A stretch of DNA of 64,000 nt from Eutrigla gurnardus. Its lineage: Eukaryota > Chordata > Actinopteri > Perciformes > Triglidae. The position numbers and the translations under genes are program-made. Below the pieces are notes generated by a model, which worked only from the letters and a program-made list of their open reading frames with translations, ran no database searches and was not told where the DNA came from. The stretch covers positions 9,707,819-9,771,818 of the forward strand of contig OY741281.1 of NCBI GenBank assembly GCA_963514095.1, written 5' to 3'. Below are positions 1 through 11,339 of this stretch, one piece after another (position 1 is the stretch's first letter; each line of letters starts with the position of its first letter).

Positions 1-84
1 ACCTTGTTAACGGATGCAGCACTGTAGAAACACACTTAAGCATTCAGCCCACCGAAACGCTGGATCTAATCTTAAAAACTTGAA

Positions 85-400
85 CTAGAGTGAGTCTTTA
101 TTGATTGTGAGCTTCGGAGAGCAACAATGGGCACTTTACCCTCTAATGGGATTGTGTTCTTTGTTTGAACACAAAAGTACACCTCTGACATGACTTTTTT
201 CATTTGCAATCAAACAAACCGTGTCCGCCCGCATCATGGGAAGTTAGCCCTCTAATGTTACCGAGGCCTGAAGCGCTCCTTGATTGTTACCGTGCCGCCA
301 AAATTAAATCTTTTCTAATTTCACCCGGCACTTGTCGAGATTGTTGTCTGTGATTTTTCAGATTGCTTTCTTTGATTGTTTTGTCTCTGAGCTGCTCAGA
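85..400. promoter_or_regulatory. Candidate regulatory patch rich in SOX-like ATTGT/ACAAT motifs
   Basis: ATTGT occurs at 104, 151, 283, 340 and 375, and AACAATG, the classic SOX core, at 123-129. That is six hits in about 276 bases, where a simple 40% GC model predicts about one. The surrounding DNA has no repeat signature and no sustained open frame. SOX factors are known to bind A/T-A/T-CAA-A/T-G cores; that this patch is an enhancer is inference only. Motif clusters also arise by chance in AT-rich DNA. Confidence 0.25.
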
Positions 401-540
401 TTGCCTTCAGTAATAATGTGTCACTTTTCATGTATCATTTTTATTGAAGCCTGATGAAATGCGCTGTGAGAGACAGTAGCTGGATTACATTAAAAGGGCC
501 GTTGGCTGTACCGGGTTCATTATTCATTTTCCCCCCCCAA

Positions 541-1039
541 GCACTATAAGCCCTGTCCCAGAGAAGCTTCAGAGATTTGTATGCGTGATTGTATCCTTGA
601 TGACAAAAAAAAAAAGAACGACTCTCCGAGGCTTTTAGGAGGATTATTACTCCATTGTTCTGCTTTTATTTGGGACAAGTTATGTGTTAGGTTGAATTGG
701 TAATCAATTGAAGATTCCCTGTCCTTTGGTAAGATGGGAGTAATCACAGTTGTTCCCTCTCTAGATCATGGTGGTGTACCTGTGTGTCTATATCAGGGTG
801 CCTGGATGCATTTCTTTTCAGATTTTTCACTTTTAAATTGAGTGCCACAAATGATGCACTACTCAGGATGTCGCTTTAAATTGCCGTGATGATGTAGGAC
901 GTGGCTGCTCAGCTACTGCTTATGATCAGGTTCTGAAAAATAACAGCTTCTGAGTTCTAAACCTTTGCCTTTCTGCAATTCAGACAAATACATACTGTAT
1001 ATGTAAATTACAATATGTTTGAGCATTTTTAAATCAAGA
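541..1039. other. Gene-free segment, no element identified
   Basis: AT-rich unique-looking sequence with an 11-base A run at 605-615. The longest open frame is under 70 codons and has no protein-like features. Confidence 0.6.
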
Positions 1040-1062
1040 ACTCATCTTAAACAGCAAACAAG

Positions 1063-1378
1063 TTTAAGGACACTGACCCCATTCAACATTTGAAGCCAAG
1101 CTGAGCTTTTGGATATCAATAACTTTGTTAACTTTGTCAAAACAATGATGTTGATGTCTAATTTATTCTTTTCTCCACAAGGGAGGTGTGGGTGGAGGAC
1201 AGCAGTCCAACCACCAGCTTTATATCTCTCTCCAGATCTGTAACGCACCATCATCTCTAAGCCATGCCCCCGTTTGAGTGATCCAATCAAATTATCATAG
1301 CCAAACCTCCCCCTCATATTAGGTTTCACTCTGAAATATGACATCTCATGGGTGATAAACCCTTTCACTGCGACTTTA
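1063..1378. repeat. Possible decayed MITE-like repeat
   Basis: The right edge (about 1355-1378) reads inward on the minus strand as TTTAAAGTCGCAGTG, and the left edge at 1063 starts TTTAAGGACACTG. Apart from the TTTAA the two ends match poorly, so inverted repeats are not demonstrated. The interior has an unusual 108-codon minus-strand open frame (1042-1368) with no recognisable domain. The text resembles a teleost interspersed repeat I remember, but I cannot confirm it. Confidence 0.2.
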
Positions 1379-1385
1379 AATGGCT

Positions 1386-2276
1386 CACATTACAGCCCCT
1401 TGTTCTATCAGTTATGATAATATTCTGCTCAGCAACATGGCGTCAAGTCTGACAGGGCAAAAACATGAACGTACAGACAACCCCATGGTTGTAAGCCAAA
1501 ATAAATGTAGATCCTCTCCACCATTTTATAAAAGCAAAAAGCAAAAAACGATTCCATTTGTTTTCCCTTCAGGTTTGGGGTTTTGTTTAAGCTGTCTGAC
1601 TGCTTGTGTTCCATGTTTCTTTTTAATAATGGCACTATGTGATTAGACTGTTATTATAATGACAAGAAATGAAGGCAAATAAAATAATATCGATGTAATA
1701 AACGAGAATCATCCTTTAAATTAAGTCATTAAATATGATGAAATAAGCATGATTTAGGTAGTCGGGGCATGCAAAACAAAAGTCAAACATCAATCACAGA
1801 AAATCTGATCGGATTACGGCTCGATGCCATTGTGTTGAATGGACAGGTTTTAATCGTGTTTTGGCTCCAGCTGCTGAAGATTAAATCAGATGAGTGTGTT
1901 CCCTTCAAAATGGATTAGTTGAGCGTTAAAGTGAGCAGCAAACACTAAATGTAATTATTATGGTGATAAAAACAGAAGGGGGGGGGCTCAACCTAACCAA
2001 GTTAATCTTTTGATATTATATAATGTAGAGATTTATTTTGTAGTCGTTTGTTTGGAAATATTGGAGATATTCACTGAGTTGAAGGAACATACTCTTCTAG
2101 ACGATTGTGAACAAATTCTACTGAAATCCTTGAACTCAACTTGGGATATGTTTTTAATGGTCCCAGACTTCAGTTTCTCTGATGTCAGCTGGAAGCGCCT
2201 TGCAAAAAAGAGCCTGAATTCCACTTCCACTGAATTTCTTGGATGGGTCGATCTCAGTGGCACACTGTAATGAAAT
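1386..2276. other. Gene-free segment, no element identified
   Basis: AT-rich. Two overlapping frames of 76 and 86 codons lie on opposite strands at 2010-2270 and look like chance. No splice-bounded exon seen. Confidence 0.55.
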
Positions 2277-2298
2277 CCCCCCCCCCCCCCCCCCCCCC
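2277..2298. repeat. Poly-C tract of 22 bases
   Basis: Uninterrupted C run, followed after 20 bases by an A run (about 2321-2333). A run this long can form i-motif or G-quadruplex structures on its two strands and is length-unstable. Confidence 0.95.
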
Positions 2299-2333
2299 TC
2301 TATTCTTTTATCTACTATTAAAAAAAAAAAAAA

Positions 2334-5069
2334 GCTTTTGATCTGGATCTACAAGGGGGAGCCTGTGAATGTTATCATTATGAGCATAATTTCCACTGGA
2401 ATATAATTTTTCAAGGAAGCTGCACAATAAGTGAAACTGACAATTTCAAGATGAGATAGAAAACAGATGGGGACAGAGACTAAATGAATAGTTCCCAACT
2501 TAAGAGGGGACTGTAGTTTTTGAAGACAGTCAAGCTGTCTGCTTTAAATTATATTTTCGTGGATCCTTGTTCTTTTTCTGCGTCTTCATCAGCTACTGAA
2601 AGGAAAATGGACTGCCTTTTTTTAAATTTATATATATGTTTCATGCGGGTTGGTCCGGATCTGGTGATGAAAAAAGCACACAAGCTGTTAATTAAATGCT
2701 CCACTGTGGCCAACAGGAGGCATTGTTTTTGCAGAAGAGTTTTATGCATACACATTATTCTAATACTGATGTGTTTGAAATTAACCCCTTTAAAGCCCAA
2801 ATGCACTGGAAGGGTCGTGTGCTTGGGTTTTTCAGTACAATTATTGTTTTCAATGGCCAAACATGCACCTAAAACATTTTTCAGCTGACAAACTACTTTG
2901 AGGCCTCTACTCTGACCTTGTTTCAGCTCTGGAGCGTCAAATGAGGACCCGGCAACGAAAGCAGTTTTTTTTTTTCTGCAAATGCAGTACCTGTTTGGTG
3001 AGAGCTAAAAGGGATAAAAAGCTCAGGATTTCCCCCCAGAGGATGATATTTTATTAAAGAAATTAATCATTAATTCAAACCACCATCGCTTTCGGTGGTT
3101 AAAATGACAGACATCGCCGGCGGTAGGTCACATCAGCTGTCACTGCTTTACGTCCCAGTGGAATGGAAGTTAGAGCATGTTTAGAGCATCTCTTCATCAG
3201 TGGAATGGAATATTCGAGCTGCGTACAGTTTGAAAGAGGGATTCAAATCAAATTACCGGTATTCATATTTGATTGGACCGCTAAAAAGTGGGTGGGATAA
3301 GGTGCACAATAAGAACTGAAATATGTATCTAAAGGGGTTAAAAAGGCAAGTTTTCCATGATGGTTAAGGGGTATCTGTAATACACACAAATGTGGCCCGA
3401 ATCAACCTTTTCCTAAAAATGTTGTTGGTTCTGTGGCTTTGACATTTAAATCGGATGCCTACATTGATTGACGCGTGTCAAACAAATGTCACTTGCTCTC
3501 GGTGTGATTGTGCCTTTCTTAACACAAAGCCTTTCATTGCCACAATTTAAAAAATTTGAACAACAAGGCTGTTTTTGAAGAAAACAGACTTTATTTTGTT
3601 TGTTTGTTTCATTTGACCTTTTATTAAATCACAGTGGTCTCTTGAGATCGAAATCTAATTTTCCAAAGAGCCCTGGCAGAAATGGCAACATAATTGTGTT
3701 ACAAGAATCACCAGAACCAAAACTCAGAGCCGGAATAAAAATCCCCCACCAAAACCTAAATGGCATTTGAACACATTAAAAGCCAGCCGCCCCCGAAGAA
3801 CTCCGAAAAGAAAGATGGTCCAATATAATTTTTGTGACTAGTGTCCTTGATGCAGAGGAAGCGCATGGTTCACTCTTTGTACTCGAGCCCAATCCTGTAC
3901 ACTGGCTGTTTAACACCACGAGGAAGTGATAACTTCAGACGGAGTGCGGCTGTGAGACTTTGTTTTATGTCTCCACACAAAGTAAACTATAAAGAAACTT
4001 TAGTGGCATCAGAGCACCTTCAAAGTGCCTGAAGACGCAAGTAAGGCCTTGATTTGTTTCTGTTTGTCCCCAGCTGAAAAAAAAAAGTAACGCAAGTCAA
4101 CAAGGCCAGGACTACATCGGGTTATAAAGTTGTCTTCTAACCTTTTCTGAAAATGACTTTCAAATTATATTCTGAGTATTTGTGTTGGCGCAGCTGTGAG
4201 GATGTGTCTCTGTGTGGGTGGTTCGAATAGACCGGGAGTGTGAGGTGTGTATATAGAGGAAAAGGCAAAAATATGATTACAAAATGAAACAGCTTGATGT
4301 CATGTAAGCCTGATAATAAGAATAAATTGCCAGTTAGTTTTCATTAGGTGGCACTAACACATTCTATTTCCCAGCTTGGTCATGCGAGTTGGGAGTGGCA
4401 GCGGGCTCCTTGTACCTGAAGACCGCGTCCCTGATCTTAATCCTGCATACAAAGCTTCTTTTGTTTTTAATTCAACCATGGAAACAGCTGTCAATAAGCA
4501 CAACACCACCAAACTTTTTTTGAAATACCTGAACAACAATGTTCGCAATTCCGGTTAAGGCAAAGGTAATGCAACGGATTGGGGCGCATCCATAGTGTAC
4601 TTGTTATGGTGGCAGAGACGAATAGGTGGCTGGTGATAATGGCGACTGGGAGAAAAGCGTTATTGAATGTGTGAATGGATCTTTGCATCAGCTGGGCCTG
4701 CTCGTTTCTCAAATGGCTCTCCTTATGGGCGCCATAACTACCCATGGCTGATGGTGACTGACAATCAATGAGCACTAACTGCATCAATTGAGGCTGTTGT
4801 ACTAAATAGTCTAAATCGACAGCATTGGTATAATATATAGTGAAGAGAGCAGCTGTCATGGTGAGGCAAGGTAAATGCATAATTATTCATTTTAATGATT
4901 AGTTTATATTAATCAATGTATGTGTCAAGACAGGCCACCACACATCATTTTTGGAATAATCGTTAGCAGCTGTTAACAAATGATTTCACCTAAAATAATA
5001 TATTAAATACATTAAAAATAGATTGTGGTGATATGTTAATTAATAAAACAATCAAATTAATAAATAACT
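2334..5069. other. Gene-free segment, no element identified
   Basis: Unique-looking DNA. Frames of about 60-130 codons at 2520-2888, 3841-4032 and 4354-4880 show no domain, no good splice context and arbitrary composition. A perfect 7-bp hairpin (AACCACC at 3078-3084, GGTGGTT at 3094-3100) is the only small structure noted. Confidence 0.5.
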
Positions 5070-5215
5070 GAGAAGCAATTGGAGGAGAAGAGATGGCTAA
5101 GGAGCAGGGGAAAGGAGAATAGATGACTGGGGAGAACCAGAGGAGATGAGATGACTGAGGAAAGACTGGCAGGAGAGGAGAGATGACTGAGGCTCTGGGG
5201 AGAGGGAAAGAGAAA
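5070..5215. repeat. Purine-rich minisatellite, about 30-bp period
   Basis: The core AGATGRCT recurs at 5091, 5121, 5149 and 5181 (spacings 30, 28 and 32), embedded in almost pure purine sequence on the plus strand. Four diverged units are visible. A minus-strand frame through it is serine/leucine rich simply because of the repeat. Confidence 0.7.
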
Positions 5216-5699
5216 ACTGGAGAAAATAGGACCAGATGAGCAAAGTAATTTAAGTGCTTTAAAAATGACAGTGCTAACTGGGATAAAAGGTGACTTTTTT
5301 ATCCTCACCTTTACCTCTGCAATAAAACAAATCTGAACAAACCGCTGCTTTTTATTATGTGTTTGACAAGCAAAACATAATATAAGTGCTTGGAATCAAC
5401 ATCCATCAAAGGAGAAATATTAGATAGCATGACAGGTTGGGGACTTTAAAACTACAACATAACACTAATCACTGGCACATAGAGGATGATTCTCTATGTG
5501 TTCATCAAGTAAATAAATCATCACCTTGAGCTCGATAAATTAGAGGCTCCAGACTGCCAAAATGTCAACCGCTATTTCAGGCTAATGATATGCCTTACAT
5601 TCTTTACTTTGTGTAATAAATCAGTTAATGTGAATTGTCAATCCCTTTTTTTTCAGATGCCGCATTTCTAATTTTGGAACAAAGCTGTTGATATACAAA
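5216..5699. other. Gene-free segment, no element identified
   Basis: AT-rich. No frame above 60 codons apart from the end of the minisatellite frame. Confidence 0.6.
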
Positions 5700-5965
5700 C
5701 ACTGTCTCCTTGCAAACAGCCTGCGTGTTGATACAGGGTCTTATTCATTCTGCAGCAGCAGCCTCCAGTCGCATATGGCAGCGTGCAGATGGACAATCTG
5801 TTTGGGGCTTCAAAGTTAAGAGGCAAAGTTCATTAACACGCCGTAAGCTTTGAGCCTGCGATTAGAAAATAATTTCATCATCCTTCTAATTAGATTCAAA
5901 CATTTCCAAAGTTTCTCCCGGTGTGCCAATCATTGCAACTTTAAATAAATAACGCCTCGTGGAGG
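5700..5965. promoter_or_regulatory. Candidate conserved noncoding patch
   Basis: More balanced composition than its flanks, and dense in recognisable core motifs: CATATG and CAGATGG E-box-type sites near 5770-5795 and a TAATTAG homeodomain core near 5887. No repeat signature and no frame. Calling it regulatory is inference from texture alone; an alignment to other fish genomes would decide. Confidence 0.2.
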
Positions 5966-8900
5966 TTACACTCGCAGCAGAATCACTTCAGTTGCAGCAC
6001 AAAATGAATGCGCGTTGTTTTTTTGTCTCAGTGTGATGGCCCATCAGCATCCATCTGGAAAGTGCCAGTGCATCCTGGGAAACCCGTCACAGGAATAAAA
6101 GATGCTGCACTTAGAAGTGACAGAAGACTTTATATAAAGCTGTGCAAGCATATATTGGACTCGACTGCTTATATGTATAATAGAGTAGGGCATAAATTAA
6201 AGGGGCGGTGTGTATAATTGGTGGCATCATCACCTCCATTCACTCCTCGCTTTTCAAGAGTCGGAAACATGAGCCAATGAGTGCAAAACCATGGTAACGC
6301 TGTTCGCCTGCTCATTGTTAACTGTAACACTACTTTTGGAGCAGTGGAGGTCAGGTGGCGGCTGTGAGGTGGCGGAGAACTATGGTGGCCTTTAAGCAAT
6401 GTTAAATCATCAGAGATTCTCTCTATTTAGTATTTGGTCATGTAGCATGTGAACAGGTGGACGGGTCAAACAAACACAGGACTTTCATTCAGGAGTCTGT
6501 TGTCCCGCATGAAAACAATTTGACATTTTGAATCCTGTCGATAGTCATGTGACTTATTTGCCAGTCAACGCCAACCCCAATTGGCAGGAAGACAGGAAGT
6601 TTAATTTGAAAAGACGCTATGGATGTAACAAGCTTGTATTTACACACCGCCACGAACACGTGCAAAAGTGAAACATGTTGCTGCAACACGGCGAGGACTC
6701 GCTCCATCCGTCAATAAAATTATTTTAATTTCTGATTAAACACAAATGAAAATATAGTTAGGAATATTATATTCCATTTCTGCCAATAGATCCACCAAAA
6801 TGTTAAATAATGGGCCTGTTAACCAAATATGAATGGGGACGAGATTTAATCATGAGCACATTTTCATCCTGTTAAGTTACTCGTCTTTGCAGAGTTATTT
6901 ACTCCCCCACCTGCATCTTAAACGTGGGCTGGAAAAGAGCGTATAGGGACATCTTCCAGTGAGATTCAGAAAATAGCTGGCTCTCCTGGGCCGCATTAGT
7001 CTGAAGGTCATCGAAGGGGAAAATGACCCTGGTTCCTCCCTCTCCTCTCTCCTGCTGGCCCTCTCCTTGTCTCTCCCCCCTGTAATTGAGTGTGGTGCGT
7101 GGTCAGGGAGCCTGTGCTCATTGGCGGTCTGAACATGGTAGTTAGTTACACACGTTTTCACCGTAATTACCCGGCAGACTCTCGCTGTCTCCAGATCTTT
7201 TTCAAGGTCACATCAATTTCACAGCCATCCACACTATCCGCCCCCGCTCCGTCTCTTCGTGTGCGCCCGGCCACTGTCATTACAGGCTTTCAGGCCCCTC
7301 TTCATCGTTGTGAAATTTCATCCTTCTCCTTTCCTTAAAAGCATATCAAAAACCAAAATGGCAATTATTAGTTGATCATCCAATCTTATTTTCCTTGCGA
7401 TTGTCGCCCGCGGTGGGAAGCGGTGTTGCGGTAACCTTCTGAACGTGAAAGTGACTCATCTCTGTGGCTGTAAATGTTATCACTGACTAATGCAGATTTA
7501 CTACTTCTCTAAATGCCATTAAATGCTGCTTGACTTCCTCGGAGGGTAGGAGGTCAGTGATTTTGGCAAAGTCACCTAAACATTTGAGTATAATGCAAAC
7601 CCAACACAGTCCCTGACACAAGCAGTTCTGCAACACCGTGCATTCTGTTCACGTCCCCCCCACCCCCCCTTCGACTGCATTTCTCGGATCAGCTGCATTG
7701 GTTTTTCAACCCCCTGTCTGCTTCCTCCTTCTCTTTTCGCCCTTCCACAGGCTCCTCTCATTTGCTTGACACCCTTGTCAGACCGTGCCCAGCAAGGAGT
7801 CAGTACTTACTAGGTTCACAGCCGCTGTCAAGTCCTCCAGCAGGCCCGTCAGCCATGCCAGGGACGGGCGTATACTTCAGTAGGCTTTAAAAAGCGTGAG
7901 CACCACTCAAATCAAGGCACGGCACAGCAGAACATCTGTTTCGGCATTTTATTCCATTTGGTGCAGCGTGTTTTTGGCTAACCGCCGACAGGGCCACCTG
8001 TTTACCAGCGTCACGCCATAACCCAATCCCCTCGACCGCACTCTCAATTTCCAGAATCTTTGCAGAAGACGTCCACAGAGTGCCGCTGGAATGATCGCCT
8101 GGCTAAGTGGTTGTGATTTGTTTATGCTGCATATTAAACTAATAAGTCCTCATATCATTGTCAAGGCTTTGACATTGGGAAAAAAAATGGAGGAGGATGA
8201 TACTCGCTGTGACTACATGGCACGATGATGGCACAGATTAGCAAGAGTGCCGCTTCGCAGATCCTTGTCCTATGAGAAAGGGAGGGTGTGGGTGTCTTTT
8301 TTTTTATTTGGAGGGGTGGGGGTTCTTTATTGTGCCGCCATTTGATTGAGTTGCAACGTGTCAGGACTATCAGCCCGTGCCATCTGCACGTGTCCCGCAT
8401 CCTCAGTGCTGAATTGATTGAGATTTATTGTAAAGGATGATTAAAGCACTGGCGGCGTAGTCGATACGAGGGAAGAGTGAAGCTGTGAACACGCAGCTTC
8501 CTGTTCCTCTGACAGAAGAGGTTGATAGAGCCAAACGGCTCCGGCGGGCTCAGAGTAACGAATCATTAGAAGGGGCCCGCCAGTACCCGAATAGAAGTAG
8601 GTGAGCGCAAGGCCGGGAAACGCATGGTTTGTTGCAAGAGATGTGCACATCCTCACCCCCTCGGGCTGACCGTGCTCTGGGATTGGCAGCACTCGGCCTT
8701 AATGCATCTCAAAGCTGTCCTTGAGTGGATACAGTATCCACCATGCCAATACCAGCATGATTAATTGCTCGGGTGGTCTCATCACTTTCAGTCCAGAAAA
8801 AAGGCTCTGAACCCCTAAGGAACAAACAAACCTACTTAACCATTTAGTGCTTTCTGTGCCTCCGGTTACTACTCAATCCACCCACCTGGATACGGTCTGA

Positions 8901-9659
8901 CAACCGTGGACACAAGGGAGGCATGAATCTTACAACACTGCACTCTTAATCATTCTGCATCTTTGGGCAGATGTATGAAGGTTACCCCGCATTTGGTAGT
9001 TCAAAGCATCGAGCTGCGACCCCTTCTCCGGCTGAGAGCATTAAAATTGGAATGATTTACCTGCTACTGTTGTTCAACCCGCCTTCCCTGTATGCTTACG
9101 CATGCACAAGCGGCTGACATGTCCCGTCCCTCCTCTCAATGCACGCTCATGAAGTAAACTTGACTCTTTTTTTTTCAGGGGTTGCAGTCACTCCGCTCGT
9201 GCAGACATGAGTGTGCAGAAATGGCAACGCGGTGGGCAAAGTTTATCCTGATTCCAAGCCAATCCCTCTGAGGCGAGCCTCCCGGTCCAAACCGAGAACT
9301 GAGTTCTGTCCGCGCCGATAAGGAGGTCATCGCGGCGGTGTGACACAGACCAAGATTGCCGGACTTCTCACGGTCAGCAACCTTTTTTCCCCTCTAATGC
9401 AGCCACCTGAGCTGACCCAGATTTCCGAACGTCTCCAATTGGCCCTTAAGGAGTCCATAGCAGATGGCCGTCATACACCAAAGGGTGTAGATAACAGCCA
9501 TTTATCAAAGCATTAGAGGACTGCCACAGAATAAGGCCACCGGACATGCATCACCCTATCCACAAATTCTCACCGCTGTTTCCAAAATGTTGCTCATAAA
9601 TAATTCAGCTGGCTTTATGGCCGCCGGCGCCTCAGACTATACGGCATATTTTCACAAAA
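5966..9659. other. Gene-free segment, no element identified
   Basis: Several short frames (60-88 codons, for example 6895-7161 and 8441-8692) without domains. A strong splice-acceptor-like tract ends at 9178 (eight T then CAG) but is not followed by a recognisable exon. The 7660-7672 stretch is C-rich. Confidence 0.5.
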
Positions 9660-9780
9660 AACACTGTTTATGGCTGCTGAAGTCACCTCACCTCTGTCAC
9701 CCACACGCCAACTGAATCGCTCTTTTTCTCAGTCCTCGGTGCTTCCCCCGTTTCTCATTCACCCATTCAATGAGCCGCAT

Positions 9781-9882
9781 GTGTTCCAGAACCAGAATCT
9801 TCTAAATGGAACTGATGTGTTCCAGAACCACAATTTCATAATCAGGACTGATGGGTTCCAGAAGCAAAAAAAATTAAATAAT
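9781..9882. repeat. 36-bp minisatellite, left part
   Basis: The core GTGTTCCAGAAC starts at 9781 and 9817, with a diverged copy (GGGTTCCAG) at 9853, a constant 36-base period. Because 36 is a multiple of three, an open frame reads as a 12-residue repeat (VFQNQN, VFQNHN, GFQKQK). The array is interrupted by the SINE at 9897 and resumes at about 10302. Nothing suggests that it is translated. Confidence 0.8.
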
Positions 9883-9896
9883 AATAATAAAAATTG

Positions 9897-10277
9897 GGCT
9901 GCACGGTGGTGTAGTGGGTAGCACTCTCGCCTCACAGCAAGAGGGTCCCGGGTTCGATCCCCGGGTCGGCCCGGGTTCCTTCTGTGTGGAGTTTGCATGT
10001 TCTCCCCGTGTAAGCGTGGGTTCTCTCTGGGTTCTCTGGCTTCCTCCCACAGTCCAAAGACATGCAGGATGGGGATAGGTTAATTGGTGACTCTAAATTG
10101 CCCGTAGGTGTGAATGTGAGTGTGAATGGTTGTCTGTCTCTATATGTTGGGCCTGCGATAGACTGGCGACCTGTCCAGGGTGTACCCTGCCTTCGCCCAA
10201 TGACAGCTGGGATCGGCTCCAGCCCCCCCGTGACCCTGAATACAGGATAAAGCGGTAGAAAATGGATGGATGGATGG
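9897..10277 (+). mobile_element. Complete tRNA-derived SINE with perfect target-site duplication
   Basis: The 5' head (9897 to about 9971) is tRNA-like, with an RNA polymerase III A box TGGTGTAGTGG (9907-9917) and a B box GGTTCGATCCC (9951-9961). A tRNA-unrelated body of about 290 bp follows, and the element ends in ATGG tandem repeats (10262-10278). It is flanked by the 14-bp direct repeat AATAATAAAAATTG at 9883-9896 and 10278-10291, with no mismatch. These are the hallmarks of LINE-mobilised retroposition. The body matches a very common teleost SINE that I remember; I do not assign a library name. The intact duplication argues for a relatively recent insertion. Confidence 0.92.
9907..9961 (+). 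promoter_or_regulatory. Internal Pol III promoter (A and B boxes) of the SINE
   Basis: A box at 9907-9917 and B box at 9951-9961, 33 bases apart, inside tRNA-like sequence. The B box fits the GGTTCGANTCC consensus at nearly every position. Such boxes drive SINE transcription by RNA polymerase III; activity of this copy is unknown. Confidence 0.75.
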
Positions 10278-10301
10278 AATAATAAAAATTGCAAAATAGT
10301 C

Positions 10302-10521
10302 TGGATCCAGAATATAAGAAATTTAACTGATGTGGTCCAGAACCAGAATCTATTGAATTATCTTTCTGCCATAAACTAAGGCAGACATTTTTACCAAAAC
10401 CAAAGTCTGTCAAATGGAACTGATGGGTTCTGGGACATCTAACTCTCAGTAAGGGAATCAAAAAGGAAATTAAATTTATAGATCCAGAATATGTTAAATG
10501 AAAGGAATATGTTCCTTAAAT
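10302..10521. repeat. 36-bp minisatellite, right part (diverged)
   Basis: Units resume after the SINE: GGATCCAGAATAT at about 10303, GTGGTCCAGAACC at 10332, and further decayed copies with GATGGGTTC and GATCCAGAATAT near 10423 and 10481. Spacing is less regular than on the left, so this side is older or has suffered deletions. Confidence 0.55.
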
Positions 10522-11339
10522 ATATACAAGCTGATTTTTTTTATGGCCGGAGATCATCGTTTGGATTGAATTTTGCTTGTTTTTCTCTTTTATCTTAATG
10601 AAGTAATGGCAAGCTATTTTCTTTTTTAATTTCGATGTCCAACAGCCTCAAAGAATGGAAGACTGATTAGCAGCTCAGTGGAGTGTCACTGCCTACCAAT
10701 ATCACTGATTGTAATTTTATTGCACTTCTTCTTTGAGCCATGGGTGACACAGTTGATTATCTGTGGCCACTTGACACTTAATTCAAGGTAGTCAACAACG
10801 TGGCGTGGACTCTTCTGATTACTGGTGACTCGGGAAGCTGCCCGGGAATCCTGCCTGCAATGACAGTTCAGTCCGCTATGATGGAGGGCAACTTCTGGAG
10901 GTTTGATTGGATATTTGTCATGTGGTATTTCCTAAATAGGAGGCATTAGTGATCTAGGTCAGTACACAGTGGTAGGAGTAGGGCTGTCATTGACCAGAGT
11001 TCAGTTCGACATATTTCTTAATTAGCCTCACTGTCTGCTCCCCTCAAAGTAATTAACTTGATCAGAAAAGACCTTGCCTCAAGTCGGAGTGGAGTCAGAA
11101 ATGAAAAAAAAAAAAAAATGTCACAGCATTGACTAACTACATTAAAAATTCTGAAATCATATGTTTATCCCGAGCTGTCTGCAATTAGTATGCATAGAGT
11201 GCAGCCCTCATTTTAAATCCTCATAGATTACTCTCGGGGAAGTGATCTGGGATGTGCTATCATAATATATTTGGCTCAAGGTGTTGTTGTTGTTTTTTTT
11301 TTTTTTTGCTGTTGTTTTTTTTGTTGAACTTTCAGAACA
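10522..11339. other. Gene-free segment with A-run and T-rich tract
   Basis: A run of about 15 A near 11104-11118 and a T-rich tract at 11288-11325. No frame or element otherwise. Confidence 0.6.

Noticed and set aside
1040..1385. Confident MITE call
   Set aside because: The ends match poorly beyond TTTAA; left as a low-confidence repeat.
9179..9270. Possible exon after CTCTTTTTTTTTCAG
   Set aside because: The only donor-like site (CGCG/GTGGGC) is poor, and the short peptide is unrecognisable.
9897..9971. Functional tRNA gene at the SINE head
   Set aside because: It is continuous with the SINE body and tail and flanked by the element's own target duplication.
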